From NCBI GenBank assembly GCA_903930095.1, contig CAIYXE010000276.1, forward strand, positions 1 through 15,241: 15,241 bases of DNA, written 5' to 3'. The stretch is from an uncultured Hyphomicrobiales bacterium. Lineage in GTDB: Bacteria; Pseudomonadota; Alphaproteobacteria; Rhizobiales; Aestuariivirgaceae. The number at the start of each line of letters is the position of its first letter. Positions within the stretch are counted from its first letter, which is position 1. Shown in pieces: positions 1 to 7,344 of the stretch. Position numbers and translations under genes: made by a program. Below the pieces are notes generated by a model, which had not been told where the DNA came from, made no database searches, and worked only from the letters and a program-made list of their open reading frames with translations.

Positions 1-1
1 G

Positions 2-1048
2 GCGGCACCTGCCGTCAATGTGGCAGCCCTGATCGGCCATTCGGCGCTCCGCCTTGCCACCATGGCGGATATCCGGCGCAAGGCGGATGAGGATGAAATC
101 AGCCGCATGAAGTCCATGGCGGCAGAAGCCATGGCGAATGGCGCTGCGGGGTTCTCGACCGGATTGTTCTATCCCACTAATGCCGCTGCTGACCGGGCCG
201 AGGTCGCCGCCATCGCCCGTTGCTTCGCCGCGGCGGGCGGCGTCTATGCCACGCACATGCGTGATGAATTTGCCGGGGTCCTCGACTCGATCGAGGAATC
301 TCTGGCGACGTCGGCCGACGCCGGTATCCCGCTGGTGATCTCGCATCACAAATGCGCGGGTCCCGCGAACTGGGGCCGAACGGCCGAAACCCTGCCGCGT
401 CTGGAGGACGCCGCGCGCCGCCAGCCGGTTAATCTCGATGTTTACCCCTATGCGGCTGGCTCCACCAATCTGCGCCAGGATCTTGTGACGCCGGACTATC
501 CGATCCGCATATCCTGGTCGAAACCTCATCCGGAGATGACGGGCCGGATGCTGGGTGACATTGCGGCAGAGTGGTCCTGCTCTCTGCATGAGGCCGCGGC
601 GCGGCTCGATCCTGCGGGGGCGATCTATTTCCAGATGCATGAGGATGACGTGAGGCGCGTCATGTGTTCGCCCATCGCCATGATCGGCTCTGACGGCTTG
701 CCGCATGATGCGCATCCGCACCCCCGCCTGTGGGGCACATTCCCGCGCGTTCTCGGGCATTATGCACGTGATCTGGCGCTGTTCTCCATGGAGGAGGCGA
801 TCCACAAGATGACGGGTCTGCCAGCCCGCGTGTTCGGACTGAAGGGCAGGGGAAGCCTCAAGCCTGGAAACTATGCTGATCTCGTGCTCTTCGACCCCGA
901 AGCGGTGATCGACCGCGCCACTTATGACTCGCCGCGCCTGATGGCAGGTGGAATATCGCGCGTTTATGTGAATGGCGCGCTCACCTTCCGCGAGGGCGCC
1001 GGCGTGGCTCAGCGCGCGGGCCGGCTCACTGGCGGCAACAACTTCTGA
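2..1048 (+). CDS. N-acyl-D-amino-acid deacylase (D-aminoacylase family), 5'-truncated by window edge
   Basis: This is the C-terminal two thirds (about 349 residues visible) of a D-aminoacylase-like amidohydrolase, a zinc enzyme family of roughly 480-500 residues that hydrolyses N-acyl-D-amino acids. The frame is open from base 2, and the first residues already match the inside of the family, so the GTG at 20 is not the start. Visible metal or catalytic elements are THMRDE (His codon 254-256), SHHK (His 344-346) and GSDGLPHD (Asp 692-694). By family knowledge these correspond to two zinc-ligand histidines and the catalytic aspartate. The N-terminal HxH and the Cys ligand lie outside the window. 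The C-terminus has the usual G-x-x-ADLVLFDP strand and a VYVNG strand that complete the small beta-sandwich. The next gene starts 12 bp after the stop, so they are probably cotranscribed. The exact substrate (D-amino acid, D-glutamate or another N-acyl amine) cannot be read from sequence. Confidence 0.9.
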   Translation, partial: AAPAVNVAALIGHSALRLATMADIRRKADEDEISRMKSMAAEAMANGAAGFSTGLFYPTNAAADRAEVAAIARCFAAAGGVYATHMRDEFAGVLDSIEESLATSADAGIPLVISHHKCAGPANWGRTAETLPRLEDAARRQPVNLDVYPYAAGSTNLRQDLVTPDYPIRISWSKPHPEMTGRMLGDIAAEWSCSLHEAAARLDPAGAIYFQMHEDDVRRVMCSPIAMIGSDGLPHDAHPHPRLWGTFPRVLGHYARDLALFSMEEAIHKMTGLPARVFGLKGRGSLKPGNYADLVLFDPEAVIDRATYDSPRLMAGGISRVYVNGALTFREGAGVAQRAGRLTGGNNF

Positions 1049-1060
1049 CAGAGGACCAAA

Positions 1061-2833
1061 ATGACCGACGAGGCTGCAACTGAACTTGTCCAAGGCTGGC
1101 TCGCCCGGCTCGATGCCGCGCTCTCGGCGGGGGACGTCGCGGCGGCAACGGCCCTGTTCGGGGAGGAATGCTACTGGCGCGACTTCCTGGCGCTGACCTG
1201 GAACATCCGCACCGTGGAAGGTCAGGACGGGGTGAAGACCATGCTTGCGGCAACGCTTGCCCGAGCGAGGCCCCATGGCTTCGCTTTGACGGCGCCTGCC
1301 ACCCGCAACGGTGACACCATTGAGGCGTGGTTCTGCTTCGAAACCGCGACGGGCCGTGGCAAAGGCCATTTGAGGCTTCGGAATGGCGAGGGCTACACCA
1401 TCCTCACCACGCTTCAGGAGCTCAAGGGCCACGAGGAAAAATCCGGCTTCACGCGCGAGAAGGGCATTGCGCATGGCGCCCGCCGCGACCGCCGCACCTG
1501 GACGGAGCTGCGGCTGGAAGAGCAGCAGGAACTGGGCCGCACGCAACAGCCCTATGTGGTCATCATCGGCGGCGGCCAGGGCGGCATCGCGCTCGGCGCC
1601 AGGCTCAGGCAGCTCGGCGTCCCCGCCGTCATCATCGAGAAGAATCCGCGTGCCGGAGACTCCTGGCGCAACCGCTATCGCTCGCTCGTGCTGCACGATC
1701 CCGTCTGGTACGACCATCTGCCCTACATTCCCTTCCCGGCGCACTGGCCGGTCTTTACGCCGAAGGACAAGATGGGCGACTGGCTCGAAGCCTATGTCAA
1801 GCTGATGGAGCTCAACTACTGGACATCCTCCGAAGTCACCCGCGCAAGCTTCGACGCAGGCCGCAAGGAATGGACGGTCGATGTGATGCGGGATGGCGAG
1901 AGGCTGGTGCTGAGGCCGAAGCACCTCGTCTTCGCTACCGGCTCCTACGGCCCGCCGCGCGAGGTGATGCTGCCGGGGGCAGAGGAGTTCTCGGGCGTAC
2001 AATATCACTCGGCCCGGCATGTCTCGGGTGAAGCCTTCCGGGGCAAACGCTGCATCGTGGTGGGCGCCAACAGCTCGGCGCATGACATCTGCGCCGATTT
2101 CTGGGAGCACGAGGCCGCGGAGATCACCATGATCCAGCGCACACCGACGACCGTGGTGCGCTCGGAGACCCTGATGGATGTTGCCTTTGCTTCTCTCTAC
2201 TCAGAAGACGCCGTGGCGAAGGGCATCGATACCGACACCGCGGACATGATTTTCGCTTCCGTTCCCTTCCGGCTGATGGCGGACCTGCAGCGCCCGGTCT
2301 ATGCCGAGATCGCCCAGCGCGATGACAATCTCATCCGCCGCCTCAATGCCCGTGGCTTCATGACCGATTACGGTCCCGACGGCTCAGGCCTGATGATGAA
2401 AGCCTTGCGCACCGGGACTGGATATTATCTCGATGTCGGCTGTTCGGAACTCATCGCCTCAGGTGGGATCGGCGTGCGGAGCGGCGTGGAGATCGCACGC
2501 CTGACACGGAACTCGGCCATCCTCAGTGACGGAACGGAGATTGCGGCGGACGTCATCGTCTATGCGACGGGCTACCTGCCGATGAACGAGTGGGTGGCGA
2601 AGATCGTTTCACGTGAAGCAGCCGATCTGATCGGCCCCAATTGGGGCTATGGATCTGACACCCGCGGCGATCCGGGGCCGTGGGAGGGCGAATTGCGCAA
2701 CATGTGGAAGCCGCTCCGGCATGACAACCTCTGGTTCCACGGCGGCAACCTGCACCTTTCCCGCTTCAACTCGAAATTCGTCGCCCTTCAGCTCAAGGCG
2801 CGGTTCGAGGGCATCGAGACGCCTGTGTTTTGA
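1061..2833 (+). CDS. Flavin-containing monooxygenase with N-terminal NTF2/SnoaL-like domain
   Basis: A 590-residue class B flavoprotein monooxygenase, expected to use FAD and NADPH to oxygenate a soft nucleophile (N or S) or a ketone in the cytoplasm. Residues about 1-135 form an NTF2/SnoaL-like module (helix with LVQGWLARLDAAL, then AALFGEECYWRDFLALTW). After a charged linker comes the FAD dinucleotide fold with GGGQGG at 170-175. An FMO-type signature F-x-G-x-x-x-H spans 310-316 (FSGVQYH). The NADPH fold has GANSSAHD from 335, and a late ATGY strand follows. The core is typical, but the extra N-terminal domain makes it longer than ordinary 420-500-residue relatives. The start has a clear ribosome site (GAGGA, 6 nt before ATG). 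It lies 12 bp downstream of the deacylase, suggesting sequential action. YUCCA-like, Baeyer-Villiger-like or N-hydroxylating activity all remain possible. Confidence 0.88.
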   Translation: MTDEAATELVQGWLARLDAALSAGDVAAATALFGEECYWRDFLALTWNIRTVEGQDGVKTMLAATLARARPHGFALTAPATRNGDTIEAWFCFETATGRGKGHLRLRNGEGYTILTTLQELKGHEEKSGFTREKGIAHGARRDRRTWTELRLEEQQELGRTQQPYVVIIGGGQGGIALGARLRQLGVPAVIIEKNPRAGDSWRNRYRSLVLHDPVWYDHLPYIPFPAHWPVFTPKDKMGDWLEAYVKLMELNYWTSSEVTRASFDAGRKEWTVDVMRDGERLVLRPKHLVFATGSYGPPREVMLPGAEEFSGVQYHSARHVSGEAFRGKRCIVVGANSSAHDICADFWEHEAAEITMIQRTPTTVVRSETLMDVAFASLYSEDAVAKGIDTDTADMIFASVPFRLMADLQRPVYAEIAQRDDNLIRRLNARGFMTDYGPDGSGLMMKALRTGTGYYLDVGCSELIASGGIGVRSGVEIARLTRNSAILSDGTEIAADVIVYATGYLPMNEWVAKIVSREAADLIGPNWGYGSDTRGDPGPWEGELRNMWKPLRHDNLWFHGGNLHLSRFNSKFVALQLKARFEGIETPVF

Positions 2834-3034
2834 GGGGCTGTGCCGCCAGGGGCCGGGTCTGTGCATTCCAGGCAATGCGCGCTGCAGCGGTGATGCATGC
2901 TTCAGGATGCAAAGAGTGAAACGTTTGCACGGGCTACCTCGCGCGCAAGGCTTCGCGACGGTGTTGCATCGCCTTTCTGCTTCGCTTCCTCGCTATCTGG
3001 AAGGCATGCGTGCCGCGGCCTCGAAATCATGGCC
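2834..3034. other. Convergent intergenic gap between the FMO and SH3b genes
   Basis: A 201-bp stretch where the + strand monooxygenase gene and the - strand envelope operon meet tail to tail. I see no credible ORF with its own ribosome site and no RNA gene. The only structure of note is a modest stem-loop 28 bp after the monooxygenase stop. No strong T-tract terminator is visible for either direction. Confidence 0.6.
2861..2880 (+). terminator. Weak candidate stem-loop after the FMO gene
   Basis: GTGCATT (2861-2867) pairs with AATGCGC (2874-2880) around a 6-nt loop, giving seven pairs of which one is G-U. It lies 28 bp past the monooxygenase stop codon. No T-run follows, so it is not a standard intrinsic terminator. 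It could be a 3'-end stabilising hairpin or chance. Confidence 0.2.
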
Positions 3035-4051
3035 TCAGCCTCCGTTGATCACGGCGTCAGGGATCAGATAGTTCTCATCCAGACCATTGATATTGATGCG
3101 CGTGTTGTCGTCTTCGCGCGATGATTCGAAGCTCGTCACCGCGGAGTCGGGTGAAACCTTTTCGCCGTTGAAGGAGATGACGCGGACGAAGCCGTTGGGA
3201 ACCGTGATGAACACCGTCGCGATGCCGGGCTGGCCGCGCGTCACGCCGAATTCGCAGTCTTTCACCTCGGGCTGGCCATCGAGCGTGCAGGGGAGGCGGC
3301 CCACTGCGTGGTAGTTGGTACCCGGCACCAGCGCGTCGTCCTTGGGCTGGCCCTCCGCCAGCGCCGCCTCGCGCAGGAACTGTCCCGCGACCCAGCCGCC
3401 GGTCGCGGCGTTCTCGGCCAGTTCAACGCGGCACCAGCGCTCTTGACCGTCCATGCGGCAGCCCTTGTTACGCAGGATCGTGCCCATGGCCAGCTTCTCG
3501 ACCACCGCCGCCGTGCGTGAGGCATCGCTGCGCATGTTGACCGTCCTGCCTGCAGTGAGCCCGCTGACCTCCCAGAAATCCGGGCCGCCCATCAGTCCAT
3601 CCGCGAAATCCCCGCCGCCCTGGGAGGCGGCCGCGCCGTTCATCACTTCGACCGTCAGGCGGAAGCCGGAAGTCTCGTTGCGACGCGCAGCATTGCGGTA
3701 GAGATAGACCTGCACCATGTAATCGCCTGTCTCTGCGAGCTTGTCCGAGAACACGTCGCCCGAGGTCGCCCCCACGAAGAGTGCCTCGTCCTGGCCCGGC
3801 GTCTTTCCCGGCGCCCAGACGTTGAAGTAGGTGCTCTTGTTCCGGGCATCGAGCTTGACAGTCATGACCTGTCCGGCAGCGGCGCCCACGAGATACTCAT
3901 GCGAGCCATAGCCCTTGACGGTGCTCTCGACAGTGGCGCTGGTGGCGCCGGCCGCAAATGACATGCGCTCGCGTACCACCTCGTCGGCAGCGAGTGCAGG
4001 CGCTGCGAGAATGCCAAGCAGCAGAACAGCGCGCAGGATTGGTCTCAACAT
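3035..4051 (-). CDS. Secreted SH3b-domain protein with beta-rich N-terminal domain (paralogue of next gene)
   Basis: A 338-residue exported protein. Residues 1-21 form a Sec signal peptide (charged start, LLLGILAAP core, ALA-A cleavage). Residues about 25-136 form a beta-rich domain (YLVGAAAGQ, STYFNVWAPG, LFVGATSGD, YMVQVYLYRNAARRNETSGF) resembling PPC-like modules and, from memory, periplasmic lysozyme-inhibitor-like proteins. Residues about 158-227 are a bacterial SH3 domain (VNMRSDAS, ILRNKGC, RWCRV, GGWVAGQFL) with Cys198 and Cys207 probably disulphide-bonded. Residues 238-338 are a separate C-terminal beta domain with Cys255 and Cys266, ending IPDAVINGG; I do not recognise its function. 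The ATG at 4051 is chosen over upstream in-frame starts because it begins the signal peptide and has GAAGGG about 9 nt upstream. It starts 28 bp after its paralogue and is last in the operon with the L,D-transpeptidase. SH3b domains commonly bind peptidoglycan, so an envelope role is inferred. Confidence 0.85.
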   Translation of the reverse strand: MLRPILRAVLLLGILAAPALAADEVVRERMSFAAGATSATVESTVKGYGSHEYLVGAAAGQVMTVKLDARNKSTYFNVWAPGKTPGQDEALFVGATSGDVFSDKLAETGDYMVQVYLYRNAARRNETSGFRLTVEVMNGAAASQGGGDFADGLMGGPDFWEVSGLTAGRTVNMRSDASRTAAVVEKLAMGTILRNKGCRMDGQERWCRVELAENAATGGWVAGQFLREAALAEGQPKDDALVPGTNYHAVGRLPCTLDGQPEVKDCEFGVTRGQPGIATVFITVPNGFVRVISFNGEKVSPDSAVTSFESSREDDNTRININGLDENYLIPDAVINGG

Positions 4052-4079
4052 GGGTTTGTTCCCTTCAATGGCGTTTAGG

Positions 4080-5276
4080 TCAGCTTCGGCGGACGTGCTT
4101 GAACTCGCCCGACCTTTTGAATGTGCAGGTGAAGGTGGTGACGTCGGGACCGTTCTCGGGATATTGCCCGAACACGGCATAGCCATCCCCGGTCCGTTCG
4201 ACAGGCAGTACGAGCACATGCTTGGAGCGCTGCCCGAAGGCGAGCGCGGCCGCCGTCCTGCATGCGTCGCGCATCTGGCCCTCATTGACGGCGCGGCTGG
4301 CGCTCAGATGGCCGGAGAAGTCCTCCTCGGGTTCGTATTCCTGCTCATAGTGCGCGCCGCGGAAGGGGAACTGCGGCATGCGGCCGTCGGAGTATCCGCA
4401 CTGGTATTCCAGATAGTACCAGGTGACGGGACCCGGCAGCTTGTCGTCGATGAGCCCGCCCGCATGGCTTTCGCTGTGTATGGTGCGGAAGCTGCCGTTG
4501 CACTTGTTTTCCGCCTTGCGGATGCAGTCGCGCGGGCTGTCCTTGCACTTGGTGTCGCGGATCTCGCCGTCCTCCACCTCGTGCGTCTCGTGACCCCTGT
4601 CGCCGCTTTCGCTCAGGAAGCGGCCGTTGGTCCAGCCATGGACACCGCTTTCGCCTCGTGCCGATATGCGGCACCAGCGCGCTTTGCCGATGCTGCGGCA
4701 GCCGAGGTTGCGCACCACGTCGCCATTGCGCAGGCGGCCGGCGATTTCGGCATTGGCCGAGGGCGAGGCGCGCACGTTGAGGCGATCGCCTGCCGGCACG
4801 CCGGCCACCACCCAGCTGTCCGGTCCGCCCGCATCACCGTCTGCATATTCATCACCCGTCGCTTGCCCGCCGCCTGCGGGAATTGCGACATGGAGCGTGA
4901 AGCCGGAGGTCTCGCTGCGCCGCGCCGCCGCGCGCATCAGGTAGACCTCGACGACATAGCGTCCGGTCTGCGGCAGCGTGCCGCTGAACCGGTCGCCCTC
5001 ACTCGATCCGATGAACAGCGCCTCGCGCGAACCGGGAGGCAGCACGTTGAAATAGGACTGCGGATTGTCGGCGCGGAGCGACACCTGCATGCGCTGCCCG
5101 CCGCGCGCGTCGATGAGGAAGCGCGCCGTTTCATCGCCGCGGATGCGGCCTGAATAGCTCGCATTGTCGTCGCCGGCGCGGAAGCGCACCGTCGTCGTGT
5201 CGGCCGCGGCCATGGTCGCTGGCAGCGTGGCCAGAAGCATCGCAAGTACGGTCAGTAAGCCCCGAAAAATCGTCAT
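4080..5276 (-). CDS. Secreted SH3b-domain protein with cysteine-rich C-terminal region
   Basis: A 398-residue exported paralogue of the gene that follows it. The signal peptide covers about 1-25 (LLTVLAMLLATLPATMAAA). Residues about 28-132 form the shared beta domain (QSYFNVLPPGS, ALFIGSSEGDRFSGTLP, YVVEVYLMRAAARRSETSGF). Residues about 153-222 form the SH3b domain (LNVRASPS, VVRNLGC, RWCRI, HGWTNGRFL) with Cys193 and Cys202. The remaining 170 residues differ completely from the paralogue. A first part has Cys244, 251, 259 and 293 (CKDSPRDC, ENKCNG, LEYQCGYSDGR); a second part carries ACRTAAALAFG, LPVERTGDGYAVFGQYP and TFTCTFKRSGEF with Cys339 and 384. Six cysteines suggest disulphides in the periplasm. 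I cannot assign this region a function. The start has AAAGGAAA upstream, and the gene begins 15 bp after the L,D-transpeptidase stop, so the two are cotranscribed. Confidence 0.85.
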   Translation of the reverse strand: MTIFRGLLTVLAMLLATLPATMAAADTTTVRFRAGDDNASYSGRIRGDETARFLIDARGGQRMQVSLRADNPQSYFNVLPPGSREALFIGSSEGDRFSGTLPQTGRYVVEVYLMRAAARRSETSGFTLHVAIPAGGGQATGDEYADGDAGGPDSWVVAGVPAGDRLNVRASPSANAEIAGRLRNGDVVRNLGCRSIGKARWCRISARGESGVHGWTNGRFLSESGDRGHETHEVEDGEIRDTKCKDSPRDCIRKAENKCNGSFRTIHSESHAGGLIDDKLPGPVTWYYLEYQCGYSDGRMPQFPFRGAHYEQEYEPEEDFSGHLSASRAVNEGQMRDACRTAAALAFGQRSKHVLVLPVERTGDGYAVFGQYPENGPDVTTFTCTFKRSGEFKHVRRS

Positions 5277-5291
5277 GCCGTTTCCTTTCGA

Positions 5292-6263
5292 TCAGTAGAT
5301 TCCATCGATGACCACGAAGTCCTTGCCGCTGCGTTGCTCCGCCCTGGAGGGCGCATTTGTGGTTACGACCGTCATGCCCTGGTGCATTCGCCTGCGCATC
5401 GCCTCACGCACCTGAGGCTCCGCCTTGATGCGGCGCAGTTCGCGCGCGAGGTCCTCACGGTCGGACTTGCCATAGCCGGTAGAGGTCCAGCGAAGGCCGC
5501 CCTCGTCCTGGTCTGTGCCGGCCAGCGTGTGCACGCTCTCCGGCAGCGGCGCCTGTCCGCTGATCGTAACCTTGCCTTCGGCCACAGCATCGCCATCGGC
5601 GAGCACGGTCATCTTGCTCTCGGCGCCGCTGACCACGACGCTCGTGTGCGGCCGTCTTTCGGTGTGTCCCTCGCTGTACTGGGACTTCTTGAGGGCGACG
5701 TCGACTGCCGCGAATTCGTGGCGCGCATAGTCGCCGAGCACAAGGCCAGGGTGGGTCACCGAAGAAGGTTGCGAGCGGTCATCCGCGATCACCACCGTCA
5801 TCCCCGTCCGGGTGATGCCGAACAGCAGTTCCGAGAATTGCATGGGCAGCCTTACGCAGCCATGCGAGGCGGGATAGCCCGGAAGGTTCCCTGCATGCAG
5901 CGCGATCCCCGACCAGGTGAGCCGGTTCATGTTGGGCATTGGCGCATTGCTGTAGGTCGAGGAGCGGTGATGCTTGTCCTTCTGCAGAATCTTGAACACG
6001 CCCGTCGGCGTGCGGTGGCCGGGCTTGCCTGTTGAGCAGGTTGATGCCGCAATGCGGACGCCGTTCCGGTAGACATGCACCAGCTGGTCCGGAATCGATA
6101 CGATGATCAGGATTGGGCCTGCCGGCGATCGTTCGGGAAACCAGTTGAACTCACCATTCTCCAGCTGCTCGGCATATTTTTCGACGCGCTGCGCAAGGCC
6201 ATGCCGCGGGCCAGAAGGGAGGAGGGCGGCCGCCGCCGTGAAGAGAAGGGTCCGCCTCTGCAT
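5292..6263 (-). CDS. L,D-transpeptidase (YkuD family) with long C-terminal extension
   Basis: A 323-residue exported YkuD-family enzyme. The family forms 3-3 peptidoglycan cross-links or attaches proteins to tetrapeptide stems through a catalytic cysteine. The N-terminus (MQRRTLLFTAAAALLPSG) is a signal peptide with paired arginines, so Sec export is likely and Tat is possible. The YkuD domain covers about 50-160: ILIIVSIPDQLVHVYRNG, GKPGHRTPTGVF, His123 in ALHAG, and the active-site block SHGCVRLP with His134, Cys136 and Arg138. All key residues are present. About 160 residues follow the catalytic domain, including a charged helix (EDLARELRRIKAEPQVREAMRR) and a final segment GMTVVTTNAP...KDFVVIDGIY. 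I do not know what this tail does; it may be a second beta module that positions the enzyme. The gene heads a three-gene operon with two secreted SH3b proteins (15- and 28-bp gaps). The ATG at 6263 is preceded by AAGAGA. Confidence 0.92.
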   Translation of the reverse strand: MQRRTLLFTAAAALLPSGPRHGLAQRVEKYAEQLENGEFNWFPERSPAGPILIIVSIPDQLVHVYRNGVRIAASTCSTGKPGHRTPTGVFKILQKDKHHRSSTYSNAPMPNMNRLTWSGIALHAGNLPGYPASHGCVRLPMQFSELLFGITRTGMTVVIADDRSQPSSVTHPGLVLGDYARHEFAAVDVALKKSQYSEGHTERRPHTSVVVSGAESKMTVLADGDAVAEGKVTISGQAPLPESVHTLAGTDQDEGGLRWTSTGYGKSDREDLARELRRIKAEPQVREAMRRRMHQGMTVVTTNAPSRAEQRSGKDFVVIDGIY

Positions 6264-6309
6264 GGTTCTCTTGAAGCCCTCAGCATGGTGGATGGTGCCG
6301 CAATCAGAG

Positions 6310-6326
6310 CGGGAACGCGGGTCCCG
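6310..6326. promoter_or_regulatory. Small GC-rich dyad in the transpeptidase 5' leader
   Basis: CGGGA (6310-6314) and TCCCG (6322-6326) form a 5-bp inverted repeat with a 7-nt centre, about 47 bp upstream of the transpeptidase start. It could be a leader hairpin or operator. Chance occurrence in GC-rich DNA is quite possible. Confidence 0.2.
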
Positions 6327-6357
6327 GTCAAATGAGCATTGCAGAGGATTGTTGAGA

Positions 6358-6392
6358 TTTCTTCATGATTCATGTGAGAAAGATTTGGACAA
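6358..6392 (-). promoter_or_regulatory. Candidate promoter with overlapping dyad for the transpeptidase/SH3b operon
   Basis: On the - strand TTGTCC (6392-6387) and AATCAT (6370-6365) are spaced by 16 nt and each matches the sigma-70 consensus at four of six positions. They lie in an AT-rich pocket in the 157-bp gap between the LysR stop and the transpeptidase start. An imperfect dyad overlaps the -10: TTTCT (6358-6362), CATG (6364-6367), CATG (6371-6374), AGAAA (6377-6381). The leader would be about 100 nt. This is suggestive only. Confidence 0.3.
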
Positions 6393-6420
6393 GAAGTGAT
6401 TATTCTTTGATTACAATTGA

Positions 6421-7344
6421 CTAGCTTGTAGCCAAAACAGCTGGACTGAGCCCTCGATCCGGCGAAAGTTCGGCCCGCAGCCACTTCACCAGTGCCAAGA
6501 TACCTTTCTCCCGCCCGCGCGACTGCTTGAAACACAGCCGGTAGACCCGGCCGGAGGGTATGCGCGTGCGATCGAGGCAGGCTAGTGTCCCATCCTCGAT
6601 GTGGGACTTTGCGAGGAAGTCGGGAACGAGTGCAGCACCCATGCCCGCCCGCGCCATCTCGAGCGCCAGCAAGTAGTGGGTCGAGCGTAGCCATGCACCT
6701 TGCTGCACGGTCTCACGCCCCAGTCCCGCCTGGGCGCAATAGTCGAGCCAGTCCTGCCCCGGCTTCTGCGGCTCGAGCTCGGTTGTGATCATCCGGTGTC
6801 TGCCCTTCTGCGGCCCCGGCGCATGCACGGCCACGAGCATCTCGTCGAGCACGTGGATGGCCGAGAAGCCCGGCGTCACCGGAAGCGCCGAGAAGATCGC
6901 GTCCGCCACCTGGTGGCTGAGCTGGGGATCCTGCGCATAGAGCTGCAGTTGAAGATCGATCCCGGGATTGGCCTCGACGAAGCTGGGGAGGCGCGGCACC
7001 AGCCAGCCCGGCCCGAAGCTGCTGCACACCGCCAGCCGCAGCAGCTGCCTGCTTTCGCCGCCAACGATCTCCTCGAGCGAGGCCTGCAGGCTGGAGAAGG
7101 CCGAGGACAGCCGCTCCGCCAGCAGTTGTCCCATGGGAGAGACAGCGATGCCGCGGCCGGACCTGATCAGCAACTGCTCCCCCAGAACCCTGGCCAGTTC
7201 CCGGATCTGGTGGCTGACAGCGCTCTGCGACACGCCCAGTTCCTCTGCCGCAGCCTTCACGGACTGGTGACGTGCCACAGCCTCGAAATACTGGAGGCCG
7301 CGGATGATGCTGGCGCTCTGCCTGCGGATATCTGCCGACGACAT
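6421..7344 (-). CDS. LysR-type transcriptional regulator (GcvA-like)
   Basis: A 307-residue LysR family regulator from the ATG at 7344; a GTG two codons earlier (7350) would give 309. The N-terminal winged helix-turn-helix is clear: LQYFEAVARHQSVKAAAEELGVSQSAVSHQIRELARVLGEQLLIRSGRGIAVSPMG. It is followed by a linker helix and a periplasmic-binding-protein-like effector domain (LAVCSSFGPGWLVPRLPSF, LQLYAQDPQL, STHYLLALEMARAGMGAALVPDFLA). The length and the GWLVPRLPSF-type strand fit the GcvA/AmpR-like branch. The gene is divergent from the zinc alcohol dehydrogenase across a roughly 300-bp region, the classic LysR arrangement, so that gene is the most likely target. The nested dyad in the gap is a candidate binding site. 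The effector cannot be deduced. The envelope operon lies 157 bp downstream on the same strand and may receive read-through. Confidence 0.92.
   Translation of the reverse strand: MSSADIRRQSASIIRGLQYFEAVARHQSVKAAAEELGVSQSAVSHQIRELARVLGEQLLIRSGRGIAVSPMGQLLAERLSSAFSSLQASLEEIVGGESRQLLRLAVCSSFGPGWLVPRLPSFVEANPGIDLQLQLYAQDPQLSHQVADAIFSALPVTPGFSAIHVLDEMLVAVHAPGPQKGRHRMITTELEPQKPGQDWLDYCAQAGLGRETVQQGAWLRSTHYLLALEMARAGMGAALVPDFLAKSHIEDGTLACLDRTRIPSGRVYRLCFKQSRGREKGILALVKWLRAELSPDRGLSPAVLATS

Noticed and set aside
20..1048. GTG at 20 as the true start of the deacylase
   Set aside because: The frame is open to the window edge and the preceding residues (AAPAVN) already fit the family interior. The gene is truncated by the window, not by mutation.
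3915..5153. A 412-codon open frame on the + strand opposite the larger SH3b gene
   Set aside because: It is antisense to a gene with signal peptide, SH3b domain and operon spacing, and its translation is alanine/arginine-rich without motifs.
5334..6035. A 233-codon + strand frame opposite the L,D-transpeptidase
   Set aside because: It is antisense to a clear YkuD gene with its catalytic SHGC block; no ribosome site or family pattern.
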